DNA of 64,000 nucleotides, from NCBI RefSeq assembly GCF_027922185.1, contig NZ_BSFE01000006.1, forward strand, positions 140,323 to 204,322, read 5' to 3'. This document shows, piece after piece, positions 36,017 through 45,156 of this stretch. Under the pieces are notes generated by a model that was not told the DNA's origin, searched no databases, and saw nothing but the letters and a program-made list of their open reading frames with translations. The position numbers and the translations under genes were made by a program. Each line of letters starts with the position of its first letter. The first letter of the stretch is position 1. This DNA comes from Maricaulis virginensis (lineage in GTDB: Bacteria; Pseudomonadota; Alphaproteobacteria; Caulobacterales; Maricaulaceae).

Positions 36017-36019
36017 GGC

Positions 36020-36283
36020 CTAGCGATCCTTGCTGCTGCCCGTCTTGCCGCCGGCAGCGGGCCCGGCCGCACTGCGCATCAGCTCCATGAACTGGTTCGT
36101 CATCTCGCCGCCAAAGGCCGACCACTGACGCATCAGAACCTCGGGGTCCAGCTGATCCATATTCGCTTCAGCCCGCTTCTGCATTTCCGTCATCAGGCTC
36201 TCATTGAGCGCCGTGACGTCCGGCAGGCCGAGAAAGCTGCGCGCTTCCTCCGGTGTGCATTCGATCTCGATGTTGACCTTCAT
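36020..36283 (-). CDS. DUF6489 small conserved protein
   Basis: An 87-residue protein, MKVNIEIECTPEEARSFLG at its start, with a middle helix ESLMTEMQKRAEANM and a C-terminal stretch of Gly, Ser and Lys. This is a conserved small alphaproteobacterial protein usually next to mnmE, of unknown role. The start at 36283 follows GAGGC; the longer upstream frame has no homology. It ends three bases before mnmE, so it is likely co-transcribed with it. Confidence 0.8.
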   Translation of the reverse strand: MKVNIEIECTPEEARSFLGLPDVTALNESLMTEMQKRAEANMDQLDPEVLMRQWSAFGGEMTNQFMELMRSAAGPAAGGKTGSSKDR

Positions 36284-36332
36284 GGCCGCCTCGCAGGATG
36301 GTGGGTCCTCTTCCAATGAACAGGAGCATGAC

Positions 36333-37037
36333 ATGACAGGTCAAGACATCCGCATCACCGGGCCGGCCGGCGAATTCTCGGCCTATCTGGCCAAACCGGC
36401 GAGCGGTACCGGACCCGGCGTCGTCGTCCTGCAGGAAATCTTCGGCGTCAATCACGTGATGCGCGAGATGTGCGACCGCCTGGCCTCGCAGGGTTTCATC
36501 GCGGTCTGCCCCGACCTGTTCTGGCGGATCGAGCCGGGTGTCGACATTACCGACAAGAGCCAGGCCGAACTCGACAAGGCCTTCGACCTGATGGGAAAGT
36601 TCAACCCGGATACCGGGATCGAGGACGTCCAGGCGACCCTCGACCATGTGCGCAAGCTGGATGGGTGCACCGGCAAGGTCGGCGCCATCGGCTTCTGCCT
36701 CGGCGGGCTGATGGCCTATCTCACCGCAGCGCGCACCGACAGTGATGCCACGGTCGGCTATTACGGCGTCAATATCCCGAACTTTCTCGACGAGGCCGGC
36801 AAGATCTCGAAACCGCTGATGCTGCACATTGCCGGTCGTGACGAGTTCGTACCGCCGGAAAGCCAGGCTGCGATGCATACCGGTCTCGACCCGCATCGGC
36901 AGGTGACGCTGCACGACTATCCCGACGATGAGCACGCCTTCTCGCGCATCGAAGGCAAGCACTATAATCCGCAGAGCGCCCATCTCGCCGACAGCCGCAC
37001 CCTGGAATTCTTCCGGAAGAATCTGAAATCCGAATAG
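36333..37037 (+). CDS. Dienelactone hydrolase family protein
   Basis: A 234-residue alpha/beta hydrolase. The catalytic triad is complete: Cys122 in GFCLGG, Asp170 in GRDEFV and His201 in DDEHAF. The N-terminal VVVLQEIFGVNHVMREM is typical. It may hydrolyse dienelactone or other lactones, but most such bacterial genes have no known substrate. CAGGAG lies upstream of the ATG. It diverges from DUF6489 with only 49 bp between. Confidence 0.92.
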   Translation: MTGQDIRITGPAGEFSAYLAKPASGTGPGVVVLQEIFGVNHVMREMCDRLASQGFIAVCPDLFWRIEPGVDITDKSQAELDKAFDLMGKFNPDTGIEDVQATLDHVRKLDGCTGKVGAIGFCLGGLMAYLTAARTDSDATVGYYGVNIPNFLDEAGKISKPLMLHIAGRDEFVPPESQAAMHTGLDPHRQVTLHDYPDDEHAFSRIEGKHYNPQSAHLADSRTLEFFRKNLKSE

Positions 37038-37049
37038 GCCGTATCTGCC

Positions 37050-37075
37050 GGCGCCTGCCTCCCGGGGCAGGCGCC
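37050..37075. terminator. Hairpin between convergent genes
   Basis: A perfect 10-bp GC stem (37050-37059 with 37066-37075) and a 6-base loop lies between the convergent dienelactone hydrolase and glutathione transferase genes. There is no T run, so intrinsic termination is doubtful. Confidence 0.45.
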
Positions 37076-37094
37076 GCAGACGCAACCCGTCGAT

Positions 37095-37727
37095 CTATTC
37101 CACCGCCGTCGCGGCGACCCAGCTTTCACGCTTGGTCAGGCGTTTGAAATAGGCCTGTACATTCTCCGGCGCGCCGTCGAACTGACGCATCACCTTGATC
37201 AGGTACAGCATGTAGACGATCGAGATGTCGGCCGCGGTCAGGCGGTCACCGGCCAGGTATTCGCGGTCTCCGACCCCATGTTTCCCAACAAATTCAAGAA
37301 GATGATCCACTTCTGAACGGGCCCACTTCGCCAGTTTCGGATCGCGCGCCTTTTCGGGCAGCAAGACCGTGTGCGCCAGCAGCAGGCTGACCGGCATCAT
37401 CATTCCGGCTTCGCCGAAATGCAGCCATTGCAGATACCGGCCATAATCGGCCTCGTCCGGTGTCACCTCCAGCGGTGACGGTCCGTAGCGGCCCAACAGG
37501 TATTGCACGATGGCCAGCGACTCCAGCACGATGGTGCCCTTGTCGTCGAGCGCGGGAACCTTCCGCAAGGGGTGGATCTCGGCATAGGCCTCGTCACCGG
37601 CCGGACGCGAGTCGAACTTCACCGGCACGATCTCGTGCGGCAAACCCATTTCCTGCAACAGCCACAACACCCGGATCGAGCGCGTGCGCGGTGCGTGATA
37701 GACGCGAATTCCTGACGTATCGGCCAT
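37095..37727 (-). CDS. Glutathione S-transferase family protein
   Basis: A 210-residue protein with an N-terminal thioredoxin-like GST domain (YHAPRTRSIRVLWLLQEMG, then LRKVPALDD and the glutathione-binding LESLAIVQYLLGRYG) and a C-terminal helical domain (AGDRLTAADISIVYM). The catalytic residue is probably the Ser of RTRSIRV. It stands alone; the substrate is unknown. Confidence 0.9.
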   Translation of the reverse strand: MADTSGIRVYHAPRTRSIRVLWLLQEMGLPHEIVPVKFDSRPAGDEAYAEIHPLRKVPALDDKGTIVLESLAIVQYLLGRYGPSPLEVTPDEADYGRYLQWLHFGEAGMMMPVSLLLAHTVLLPEKARDPKLAKWARSEVDHLLEFVGKHGVGDREYLAGDRLTAADISIVYMLYLIKVMRQFDGAPENVQAYFKRLTKRESWVAATAVE

Positions 37728-37870
37728 GGCCGGTCTCCCCTTATCCGTGCTTGTGCGTGTCCTACCGTTCCACGGCGATCTTGCGCCGCCGCGCTGAATT
37801 TCAGCATGTCACAGATACAACTCTGTCGCGCGCATGGGATAGTGTTTCGCGACACTTTCCGGAGACACCC

Positions 37871-38749
37871 ATGCTCAAGCGCCTCATCCCCTCCCTTCTC
37901 GTGCTGGCCGCCGCCTGTTCGCCCTCCGCCCCGTCAGTGGCTGAAACCGCGCTGGCCGCACCGGCGATCCAGCTCGACTGTTTCCGGGAAACCGGGGCTG
38001 CCATGCTGGCCGCCCACCGTGCCGGCCCCGCGCCGGGCTATCCGGAAAACGCCCTGTCCACGCTGCGCCGCCTTGCCGATCTGGGCGTGCTCTATGCCGA
38101 GATCGATGTGCGCCGGTCCGCCGATGGCGTGCTATTCCTGCTGCATGACGACACGCTGGACCGCACCACGACCGGAGCCGGCTCCCTGGACGGTCTCGCC
38201 TGGGGCACGCTTTCCGGCACGACACTGCGCGATCCGGACGGCACGATTGTCGAGGACACCATCCCCACCCTGGCCGACGCTCTGACGGTGGCGCGTGAGG
38301 CCGGCCTTGTGCTCAATCTCGACCTGAAATCCGTCTCCCCCGAGGAGATCATCGGCTTTGTGCACGAGCATGATGCGCGCGACGAAGTCGCCATCATCGC
38401 CTATTCGGTCGACCAGGCTGCCGCGATCCACGCGCTTGATGACGGACTTCTCCTGTCCGCTCCCAACGACCCCGCTGCGCTTCAAGCCGCCGGAGCCAAT
38501 CTTGAGGCCGTCTATATCTGGACCGGGGTCGGTGCCGCAGACGCCGACCAGGATGCCCGCCTCGCCGAAGCCGGACTGGAAACCTCCGCCGGCCTGTTCA
38601 GGCTCGAGAACGGCGATCCCGCCGTCTACCAGGCAGCCGCAGCGGCGGGTGTGGAACTGCTCTCGATCGACGATGTGGACACGGCTGTTGTCGCGCTGGG
38701 CGGTGCGGATGTGCTGCAGGCACAGATCGCGGCCTGCATTGTTGATTGA
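37871..38749 (+). CDS. Exported glycerophosphodiester phosphodiesterase
   Basis: A 292-residue protein. A signal peptide with a lipobox-like LAAACS lies at residues 5-17. The GDPD core follows: His in AHRAG with PENALST, Glu/Asp in YAEIDVRRS and His in LLHDDTLDRTT, then LNLDLKS. It cleaves glycerophosphodiesters in the periplasm. The GGAGA before ATG 37871 fixes the start. The C-terminal part (about residues 190-292) is a little short, but the barrel seems complete. Confidence 0.88.
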   Translation: MLKRLIPSLLVLAAACSPSAPSVAETALAAPAIQLDCFRETGAAMLAAHRAGPAPGYPENALSTLRRLADLGVLYAEIDVRRSADGVLFLLHDDTLDRTTTGAGSLDGLAWGTLSGTTLRDPDGTIVEDTIPTLADALTVAREAGLVLNLDLKSVSPEEIIGFVHEHDARDEVAIIAYSVDQAAAIHALDDGLLLSAPNDPAALQAAGANLEAVYIWTGVGAADADQDARLAEAGLETSAGLFRLENGDPAVYQAAAAAGVELLSIDDVDTAVVALGGADVLQAQIAACIVD

Positions 38750-38780
38750 CAGTTCGCTACCTTGGTAACAATATAGGTCC

Positions 38781-39047
38781 ATGACGACTGCATTGACCCG
38801 GACCCAGACCGGCGTGCGGCTTGAAACCCGCACGCTTAAAACACTCAAGGGTCTCGCCGAATATCTCGATCTGTCACTCGGCGATCTTCTTGAAGGGATC
38901 GTGTGGCACGCTTTCGAGGGCAAGGTCGCGTTTTCGCCCGAGACACTGACGAAGATTGACCAGCTGAAAGCCGTCTACGGCCTCGACCTGACCGCCGCTG
39001 ACAGCCACTCACTGCACGAGGCCGGCGATGACGACCCTGCCCGATAA
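38781..39047 (+). CDS. Small conserved hypothetical protein
   Basis: An 88-residue protein: MTTALTRTQTGVRLETRTLK, then LKGLAEYLDLSLGDLLEGIVWHAFEGK. The first half resembles a ribbon-helix-helix type DNA-binding fold (beta strand then two helices), though I cannot place it in a known family. It starts 31 bp after the GDPD gene and overlaps the next gene by 20 bp, so the two small genes are likely translated together. Confidence 0.65.
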   Translation: MTTALTRTQTGVRLETRTLKTLKGLAEYLDLSLGDLLEGIVWHAFEGKVAFSPETLTKIDQLKAVYGLDLTAADSHSLHEAGDDDPAR

Positions 39048-39378
39048 TGATTCCGGACTGAACGCCTTCCTCGCCGGACAGACGGACCCGTCCACCTTCA
39101 GTCACGCGAAACACGTCCTTCTCGCGCGGCAATTGCTGGAGCGTTCCAGCTTTCTGGAAGCAGCAGTCCTCTATGACCGTGCGCTGACACGCATCACTGA
39201 GCATGCCGGCGTTCCGGAGAAGCGTTCGGTCACCAAGACCCTCGCCTTCCTGTCGCTGATCCAGGAAAACGGCGACAGTCCCCATCCCGGACTGCTTGAA
39301 ACCTGGTACACGCCAGCGCGCCTGGCGGATCCCCGAGGCCGCAACGCCTTTCTGATGCCCGACCGCTTCATCGGCTAG
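39028..39378 (+). CDS. Conserved hypothetical protein
   Basis: A 116-residue protein, MTTLPDNDSGLNAFLAG, then SHAKHVLLARQLLERSSFLEAAVLYDRAL and a C-terminal NAFLMPDRF. It seems mostly helical, with His-rich parts, but has no recognised motif. It overlaps the preceding small gene by 20 bp and ends one base before the parS-like site at 39379. Confidence 0.6.
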   Translation: MTTLPDNDSGLNAFLAGQTDPSTFSHAKHVLLARQLLERSSFLEAAVLYDRALTRITEHAGVPEKRSVTKTLAFLSLIQENGDSPHPGLLETWYTPARLADPRGRNAFLMPDRFIG

Positions 39379-39394
39379 TGTTTCACGGGAAACA
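39379..39394. other. parS-like site with one mismatch
   Basis: TGTTTCACGGGAAACA differs from parS at one central base. It lies between small genes, about 4.7 kb nearer the origin than the main cluster. A weak or variant ParB site is possible. Confidence 0.55.
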
Positions 39395-39431
39395 TCTTAT
39401 CTGAAAGGATGTTGATACGGGAGCACGCTCA

Positions 39432-40409
39432 ATGAGCATCGAGGCGATCCGCATTCACGAGACCGGCGGACCGGGCGTGCTGCGCCTGGACACTCTCGAT
39501 CTGCCCGATCCGGGACCGGGTCAGATCCGCATCCGGCACACGGCCATCGGCGTCAATTTCATCGACACCTACCATCGCTCGGGTCTCTATCCCCTGCCTC
39601 TTCCCAGCGGGATCGGCCTGGAAGCGGCCGGTATCGTCGAAGCCCTCGGTGATGGCGTGACCACGCTGAAGGAGGGCGACCGGGTCGCCTATGGATCGGG
39701 GCCGGTCGGCGCCTACTCCCAGGCTCACATCCTGCCGGCCGGGCGCGTCGCCAGAATCCCCGACGGTGTGAGCGACGAACAGGCCGCAGCCCTCATGCTG
39801 AAGGGCATGACGGTGCGCTATCTCTTCAAGGACACCTATGCGCTCAAGGCGGGCGACACGATCCTCTTCCATGCCGCCGCCGGCGGTGTCGGCCAGATCG
39901 CCTGTCAGTGGGCAGCCGATATGGCGGTTACCCTGATCGGCACGGCCGGCAGTGACGAGAAATGCGAAATCGCCCGGCAGAAGGGCGCGGCGCATGTGAT
40001 CAATTACTCCAGAGAGAATGTCGTCGAGCGCGTCCGCGAGATCACCGGCGGCCGCGGCGTTCCCGTCGTCTATGACGGGGTCGGCAAGGACACGTTCGAG
40101 ATGTCTCTGGACTGTCTGGCACCGCGCGGCCTGCTGGCCACGTTCGGCAATGCGTCCGGACCGGTGACCGGCGTCAATCTGGGCATCCTCACCCAGAAGG
40201 GCTCGCTCTACGTCACCCGGCCTTCGCTGATGCACTATGTGGCATCGGACGAAGACCTCGCCGCCAACACCGCCGACGTCTTCGACGCCGTCGCCCGCAG
40301 CGCCATCTCGATCGACATCAACCAGCGCTACGCCCTGGCCGACGCCCAAAGGGCGCATGAGGATCTGGAGGGACGGCGGACGACAGGTGCCAGCGTGCTG
40401 GTGCCGTAG
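39432..40409 (+). CDS. Zinc-independent quinone oxidoreductase (QOR/MDR family)
   Basis: A 325-residue MDR protein. The catalytic region is IGVNFIDTYHRSGLYP; no zinc-binding Cys/His set is present, as expected for quinone oxidoreductases. The nucleotide fold shows LFHAAAGGVGQIACQWA. It reduces quinones with NADPH. It lies after the parS-like site and before an intergenic repeat. Confidence 0.92.
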   Translation: MSIEAIRIHETGGPGVLRLDTLDLPDPGPGQIRIRHTAIGVNFIDTYHRSGLYPLPLPSGIGLEAAGIVEALGDGVTTLKEGDRVAYGSGPVGAYSQAHILPAGRVARIPDGVSDEQAAALMLKGMTVRYLFKDTYALKAGDTILFHAAAGGVGQIACQWAADMAVTLIGTAGSDEKCEIARQKGAAHVINYSRENVVERVREITGGRGVPVVYDGVGKDTFEMSLDCLAPRGLLATFGNASGPVTGVNLGILTQKGSLYVTRPSLMHYVASDEDLAANTADVFDAVARSAISIDINQRYALADAQRAHEDLEGRRTTGASVLVP

Positions 40410-40422
40410 CGATCCTCGCCGA

Positions 40423-40589
40423 TGTCATCCCGGCCGTATGGCCTGCGAAGGCTGGCCGGAGGGCCGGGACCCATACGCGCCGATCTCTGCCGAAAGCAGG
40501 CTCGATGTCCGCGACAGCTGGGTCGGCACCGGGATTATGGGTCCCGGACTTGCGCCCCGCCTTCGCGGGGCATCCATCCGGGATGACAA
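40423..40589. repeat. REP-like intergenic repeat, copy 1
   Basis: A segment of about 165 bp that starts TGTCATCCCGG and ends CCGGGATGACA. It contains the words GGGACCCATACGC and GGGTCCCGGACTTGCG. Related copies are at 53804-53989 and 62916-63089. It lies between the convergent oxidoreductase and rho genes. Confidence 0.75.
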
Positions 40590-40607
40590 ACATCGGCGAT
40601 GCAGTCC

Positions 40608-41912
<1,305 letters not shown>

Positions 41913-42141
41913 GATGGGTCTATCTGTCAGACATTACGGGCGACCATCCCCGGACGGGGAGCTGTCGCGTTCAAACAATCGGCGTGCCGGATGACCCGGA
42001 CACGACCTGTGACATGTGGAATGGGCTGGCGCGTCGTCGGACCGATGTCCTGCGCCACGCAAAGAAAGGATCCATAAGAGGAGTTACGCAAAGCCTTGCC
42101 ACGCCTCGCCATCCTCGTCAAGCACAAGCGGGGGCCGTCGG

Positions 42142-42600
42142 CTATTTCAGCGCCACTACCGCGATCGGCACGATGAAGAAGGCCAGCAGGAAAGGCACTT
42201 CATTGAGCATGCGATAGCGCTTGTCCGACCAGTCATTGGTGCCTTCAGCAAACAGACGGGCCCGTTTGGAATAGACGCCATGCATCGCCGACATTGCCAG
42301 CACGAGTGCAAACTTGGCCATCCAGGCCCAGTGCAGGAAGATCGTCCAGCCGCCAGCGCGCTCGGCATTCGACCAGATCAGAAGCAGGCCGAACAGCCAG
42401 GTCGCGATCATCGCCGGGTTCATGATCCCCTTGAGCAGACGGCGCTCCTGGATTTTCAGCGTCTCGTCCAGCTCGCCGCCCGGCCGGGCGCCGCAATGAT
42501 AGACGAAAAGCCGCGGCAGATAGAGCATCGCCGCCATCCAGGCGATCACCGCCAGGATGTGCAGGGCCCGCAACCAGTCATACGCTGCTGCCAGGATCAT
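42142..42600 (-). CDS. hemJ: Protoporphyrinogen oxidase HemJ
   Basis: A 152-residue four-helix membrane protein. It shows ALHILAVIAWMAAMLYLPRLFVYH, with the His in helix 1, then LKGIMNPAMIATWLFG and the KALVLAMSAMHGVYSKR-like helix 3 (FALVLAMSAMHG). HemJ oxidises protoporphyrinogen IX in the haem pathway. The start at 42600 overlaps the hemH stop by ATGA, so it is coupled to hemH. Confidence 0.93.
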   Translation of the reverse strand: MILAAAYDWLRALHILAVIAWMAAMLYLPRLFVYHCGARPGGELDETLKIQERRLLKGIMNPAMIATWLFGLLLIWSNAERAGGWTIFLHWAWMAKFALVLAMSAMHGVYSKRARLFAEGTNDWSDKRYRMLNEVPFLLAFFIVPIAVVALK

Positions 42601-43649
42601 GCTGTTACCGGTTCCCCGTTCCGGCAGGGACATCCGCACCATTCCGCCGGACAGATCCGCCCGCCCGTATCGCATCGCGGACCGGGCGCCCCCGCCAGGG
42701 CAGACTTCACCAATGTCGCCAGGGATTCAATGAAAACGGCATCCAGACCCAGCGCCGGCACACGGACATAGGATGTCACGCCGTGCTCGCGGGCCAGATC
42801 GCCATATTCCTCGTCAAGCTCGACCAGCGTCTCGATATGCTCGGAGACAAAGGCGATCGGGCTGAGAAGGATGTTCCGGCCGTCCTTCGCAGCGCCCTCG
42901 ATCGCCTCTTCGGTCGACGGGCCGATCCATTCCAGCGGTCCGACGCGGCTCTGATAGCACACCTGCCAGTCCGGAAATTCCGGCAACTGGCGCATCACCG
43001 CCCCGACCGTCTGCTCGACCTGCCACTGATAGGGATCGCCATCCTCGATGACTTTCTTCGGCAGGCCGTGGGCCGAGAACAGCAGACGGACATTGTCCGG
43101 CCGGCCCGCCTTCTCCCAGGTCTTGCGGATCAGCGCTGCATGCGCATCCACAAAGGCCGGTTCGGTGGGATAGCAGCACACCGTGCGGGTTTCCGGACCG
43201 CCCGCCTCGCGCCAGCGCTTCAGCGAGCTTGCCGTCGTCGTCGTGGAAAACTGCGGATAAAGCGGCAGCAGCACACACTCGTCCGGCGCCCAGGCCGAAA
43301 CTTCATCCGCCACGTCCTCCGTCAGCGGATGCCAGTAGCGCATCGCCGGCCACACACCGATCTCGTGATCGGGGAAAGCCTTCTGCAGCTCGGCCTTCAG
43401 CGCCTCGGCCTGCTTGCGCGTCTCCGGCAGGAGCGGCGAGCCGCCGCCCATCTTGGCGTAATTCGCCCTGGCTTCCTTCGCCCGCGTCGTCGAGATCAGC
43501 AGCGCCAGCGCCTCCCGGATCAAACCGGGCGCGCGGATAATCGCCGGATCTCGGAAGAGGTTACGCAAAAAGGGACGGACATCGTCCGGACCGTCCGGGC
43601 CGCCCAGATTGAACAGCACAACAGCCAGCTTGCGGCGCGCATCGCCCAT
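42597..43649 (-). CDS. hemH: Ferrochelatase HemH with Cys-rich tail
   Basis: A 350-residue enzyme that inserts Fe2+ into protoporphyrin IX. It shows VVLFNLGGPD at the start, LPLYPQFSTTT in the middle and the active-site His in FSAHGLPKK. The C-terminal tail carries Cys326, Cys333, Cys338, Cys340 and Cys342, a pattern fitting the [2Fe-2S] cluster known in Caulobacter and some other bacterial ferrochelatases. The ATG at 43649 follows AGGAGAG; an upstream extension lacks homology. It lies 14 bp after hemE. Confidence 0.95.
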   Translation of the reverse strand: MGDARRKLAVVLFNLGGPDGPDDVRPFLRNLFRDPAIIRAPGLIREALALLISTTRAKEARANYAKMGGGSPLLPETRKQAEALKAELQKAFPDHEIGVWPAMRYWHPLTEDVADEVSAWAPDECVLLPLYPQFSTTTTASSLKRWREAGGPETRTVCCYPTEPAFVDAHAALIRKTWEKAGRPDNVRLLFSAHGLPKKVIEDGDPYQWQVEQTVGAVMRQLPEFPDWQVCYQSRVGPLEWIGPSTEEAIEGAAKDGRNILLSPIAFVSEHIETLVELDEEYGDLAREHGVTSYVRVPALGLDAVFIESLATLVKSALAGAPGPRCDTGGRICPAEWCGCPCRNGEPVTA

Positions 43650-43663
43650 GGCGCTCTCCTGTT

Positions 43664-44701
43664 TCAGGCCCGCCCCCGGATGCACGCCAGCAATTCGTGG
43701 ACATGCGCGACCGGGACATCGGGCGTAATGCCGTGACCCAGGTTGAAGATATGGGGCCGTCCCGACCAGCTATCCAGCAAACGCTGCGTTTCACTGCGCA
43801 GGGCCGCACCGCCCGCCCGCAAGGCCGCCGGATCGAGATGGCCCTGGACCGGCATGCCCTCGGGCAGCATCGACTGGGCCCAGGCCGGATCCATGCCGGT
43901 ATCGAGCGCCACGGCCGTGACGCCGGTCTCGCGGGCATAGCGGGCATAGAAGGCCCCGGCCCCGCGCGGGAAGCCGATGATCGGCACCGTCACGCCGGCA
44001 GCCCGCACCGTGTCGACAATCCGCCTCGTCGGCCGGATCACGACCCGCTCGAACAGGGGCTCCGGAAGCCCTTCCGCCCAGCTGTCGAAAATCTTGAGAA
44101 CCTCCGCCCCGGCTTCGGCCTGCATGACCAGATATTCCGCCGTCGCATCGGCGATCCGGTCCAGCATGCCGTCGAAGGCTTCGGGATGTTGCCAGGCCGC
44201 GACCCGGGCGGAAAACCGGTCCTTGGATCCACCGCCCTCGACCATATAGGTCGCAACGGTCCAGGGCGCCCCGGCAAAGCCGATCAGCGTTGTCTCATCG
44301 GGAAGTTCAGGCGCAACCCGGCGCAGGGTCTCACCAACCGGCGCCAGCACCTCACGGGCACGCTCCGGCGTCAGCGTCTCGAACGCCAGCGGATCGAAGG
44401 GTTCCAGCCTGGGCCCCTCACCCGTGACGAACCAGACCTTGCGGCCCAGCGCGATCGGGATCAGCAGGATGTCGGCAAACAGGATCGCTGCGTCGAAACC
44501 GAACCGCCGGATCGGCTGCAGGGTCACTTCCGCAGCGAGATCCGGCGAGAAACAGAAATCGATGAAGTTCTTCGCACGGGAACGAACCTCCCGGTACTCG
44601 TCGAGATACCGGCCGGCCTGGCGCATCAGCCAGACCGGAGGCGGGGTGCGCGTCTCTCCGGAGAGGACGGCGAGCATCGGCTTTTTCGAAGTCAGTGTCA
44701 T
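43664..44701 (-). CDS. hemE: Uroporphyrinogen decarboxylase
   Basis: A 345-residue decarboxylase that makes coproporphyrinogen III. The N-terminal PPVWLMRQAGRYLDEYR signature is at about residue 22 and the FAGAPWTVATYMVEGGGS motif follows. It is the gene immediately left of the predicted origin, with hemH and hemJ downstream. In Caulobacter, hemE occupies the same place and its promoters overlap Cori. Confidence 0.97.
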   Translation of the reverse strand: MTLTSKKPMLAVLSGETRTPPPVWLMRQAGRYLDEYREVRSRAKNFIDFCFSPDLAAEVTLQPIRRFGFDAAILFADILLIPIALGRKVWFVTGEGPRLEPFDPLAFETLTPERAREVLAPVGETLRRVAPELPDETTLIGFAGAPWTVATYMVEGGGSKDRFSARVAAWQHPEAFDGMLDRIADATAEYLVMQAEAGAEVLKIFDSWAEGLPEPLFERVVIRPTRRIVDTVRAAGVTVPIIGFPRGAGAFYARYARETGVTAVALDTGMDPAWAQSMLPEGMPVQGHLDPAALRAGGAALRSETQRLLDSWSGRPHIFNLGHGITPDVPVAHVHELLACIRGRA

Positions 44702-44864
44702 ACCGCCTGATTAGGCATCCACGGGCGTTCGATCAATGCGTCCTTTTCACCAGCCCCTTTTCCTTCCCAAAACCATTTAATTGAATTGATGTGATTGTAG
44801 GGCCGTGAATCGTGTGGGCGAATACGGTTATACCGTTTTGCCGGATATCCCCGTCCCCGGCACG

Positions 44865-44873
44865 ATATCCACA
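44865..44873 (+). promoter_or_regulatory. DnaA-box-like site
   Basis: ATATCCACA, one mismatch from TTATCCACA, in the predicted origin. Confidence 0.6.
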
Positions 44874-45003
44874 AGCCGGCAATCAGGACGTCCTTGAAAA
44901 CCTGAATAACAAAACAAATTCATACTGTTGCTCGGCAGTCTTCGCAGAATATCGTGTCGAAAACCGGATCCACCCTGTGAATTGCCGATATTCCTGAACA
45001 GGC

Positions 45004-45012
45004 TTGTTCACA
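45004..45012 (+). promoter_or_regulatory. DnaA-box-like site
   Basis: TTGTTCACA, one mismatch from the TTATNCACA consensus, in the predicted origin. Confidence 0.55.
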
Positions 45013-45116
45013 GCCTCCGGCGTGTGGAAAGAGGTGTTGGTTCTGCCGGGTAACACCCGGTACTACTCACAGGGCGGGAAGCGAATGGCCGGAATGTGGC
45101 CGGTTTTCCCAATTTG

Positions 45117-45131
45117 TTAACAGATCGTAAA
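45117..45131. promoter_or_regulatory. CtrA-like binding site at the origin
   Basis: TTAA, 7 bases, TAAA: one mismatch from the TTAA-N7-TTAA site of Caulobacter CtrA, which blocks initiation at Cori. It lies 26 bp before the PPSR start codon. Confidence 0.45.
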
Positions 45132-45156
45132 CGCGATCGAGGGGCAAAAACGCGTC

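Larger units (their letters stand above)
44702..45156. other. Predicted chromosomal replication origin (Cori-like)
   Basis: The 455-bp gap between hemE and the PPSR gene has no supported gene. It is the same position as Cori in Caulobacter. It contains two DnaA-box-like words with one mismatch each (44865-44873 ATATCCACA; 45004-45012 TTGTTCACA), several weaker ones, an AT-rich stretch (44895-44930) that could be the unwinding region, a CtrA-like half-site pair at 45117-45131 and a GANTC methylation site at 44807-44811. The call is by synteny and site content; replication has not been shown. Confidence 0.8.

Noticed and set aside
39103..39120. TCACGCGAAAC word resembling a parS half
   Set aside because: Only part of the palindrome is present and the left arm is missing.
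44812..44997. A 61-codon open frame in the predicted origin
   Set aside because: No ribosome-binding site, mixed composition, and it overlaps the likely DnaA region. It is probably chance.
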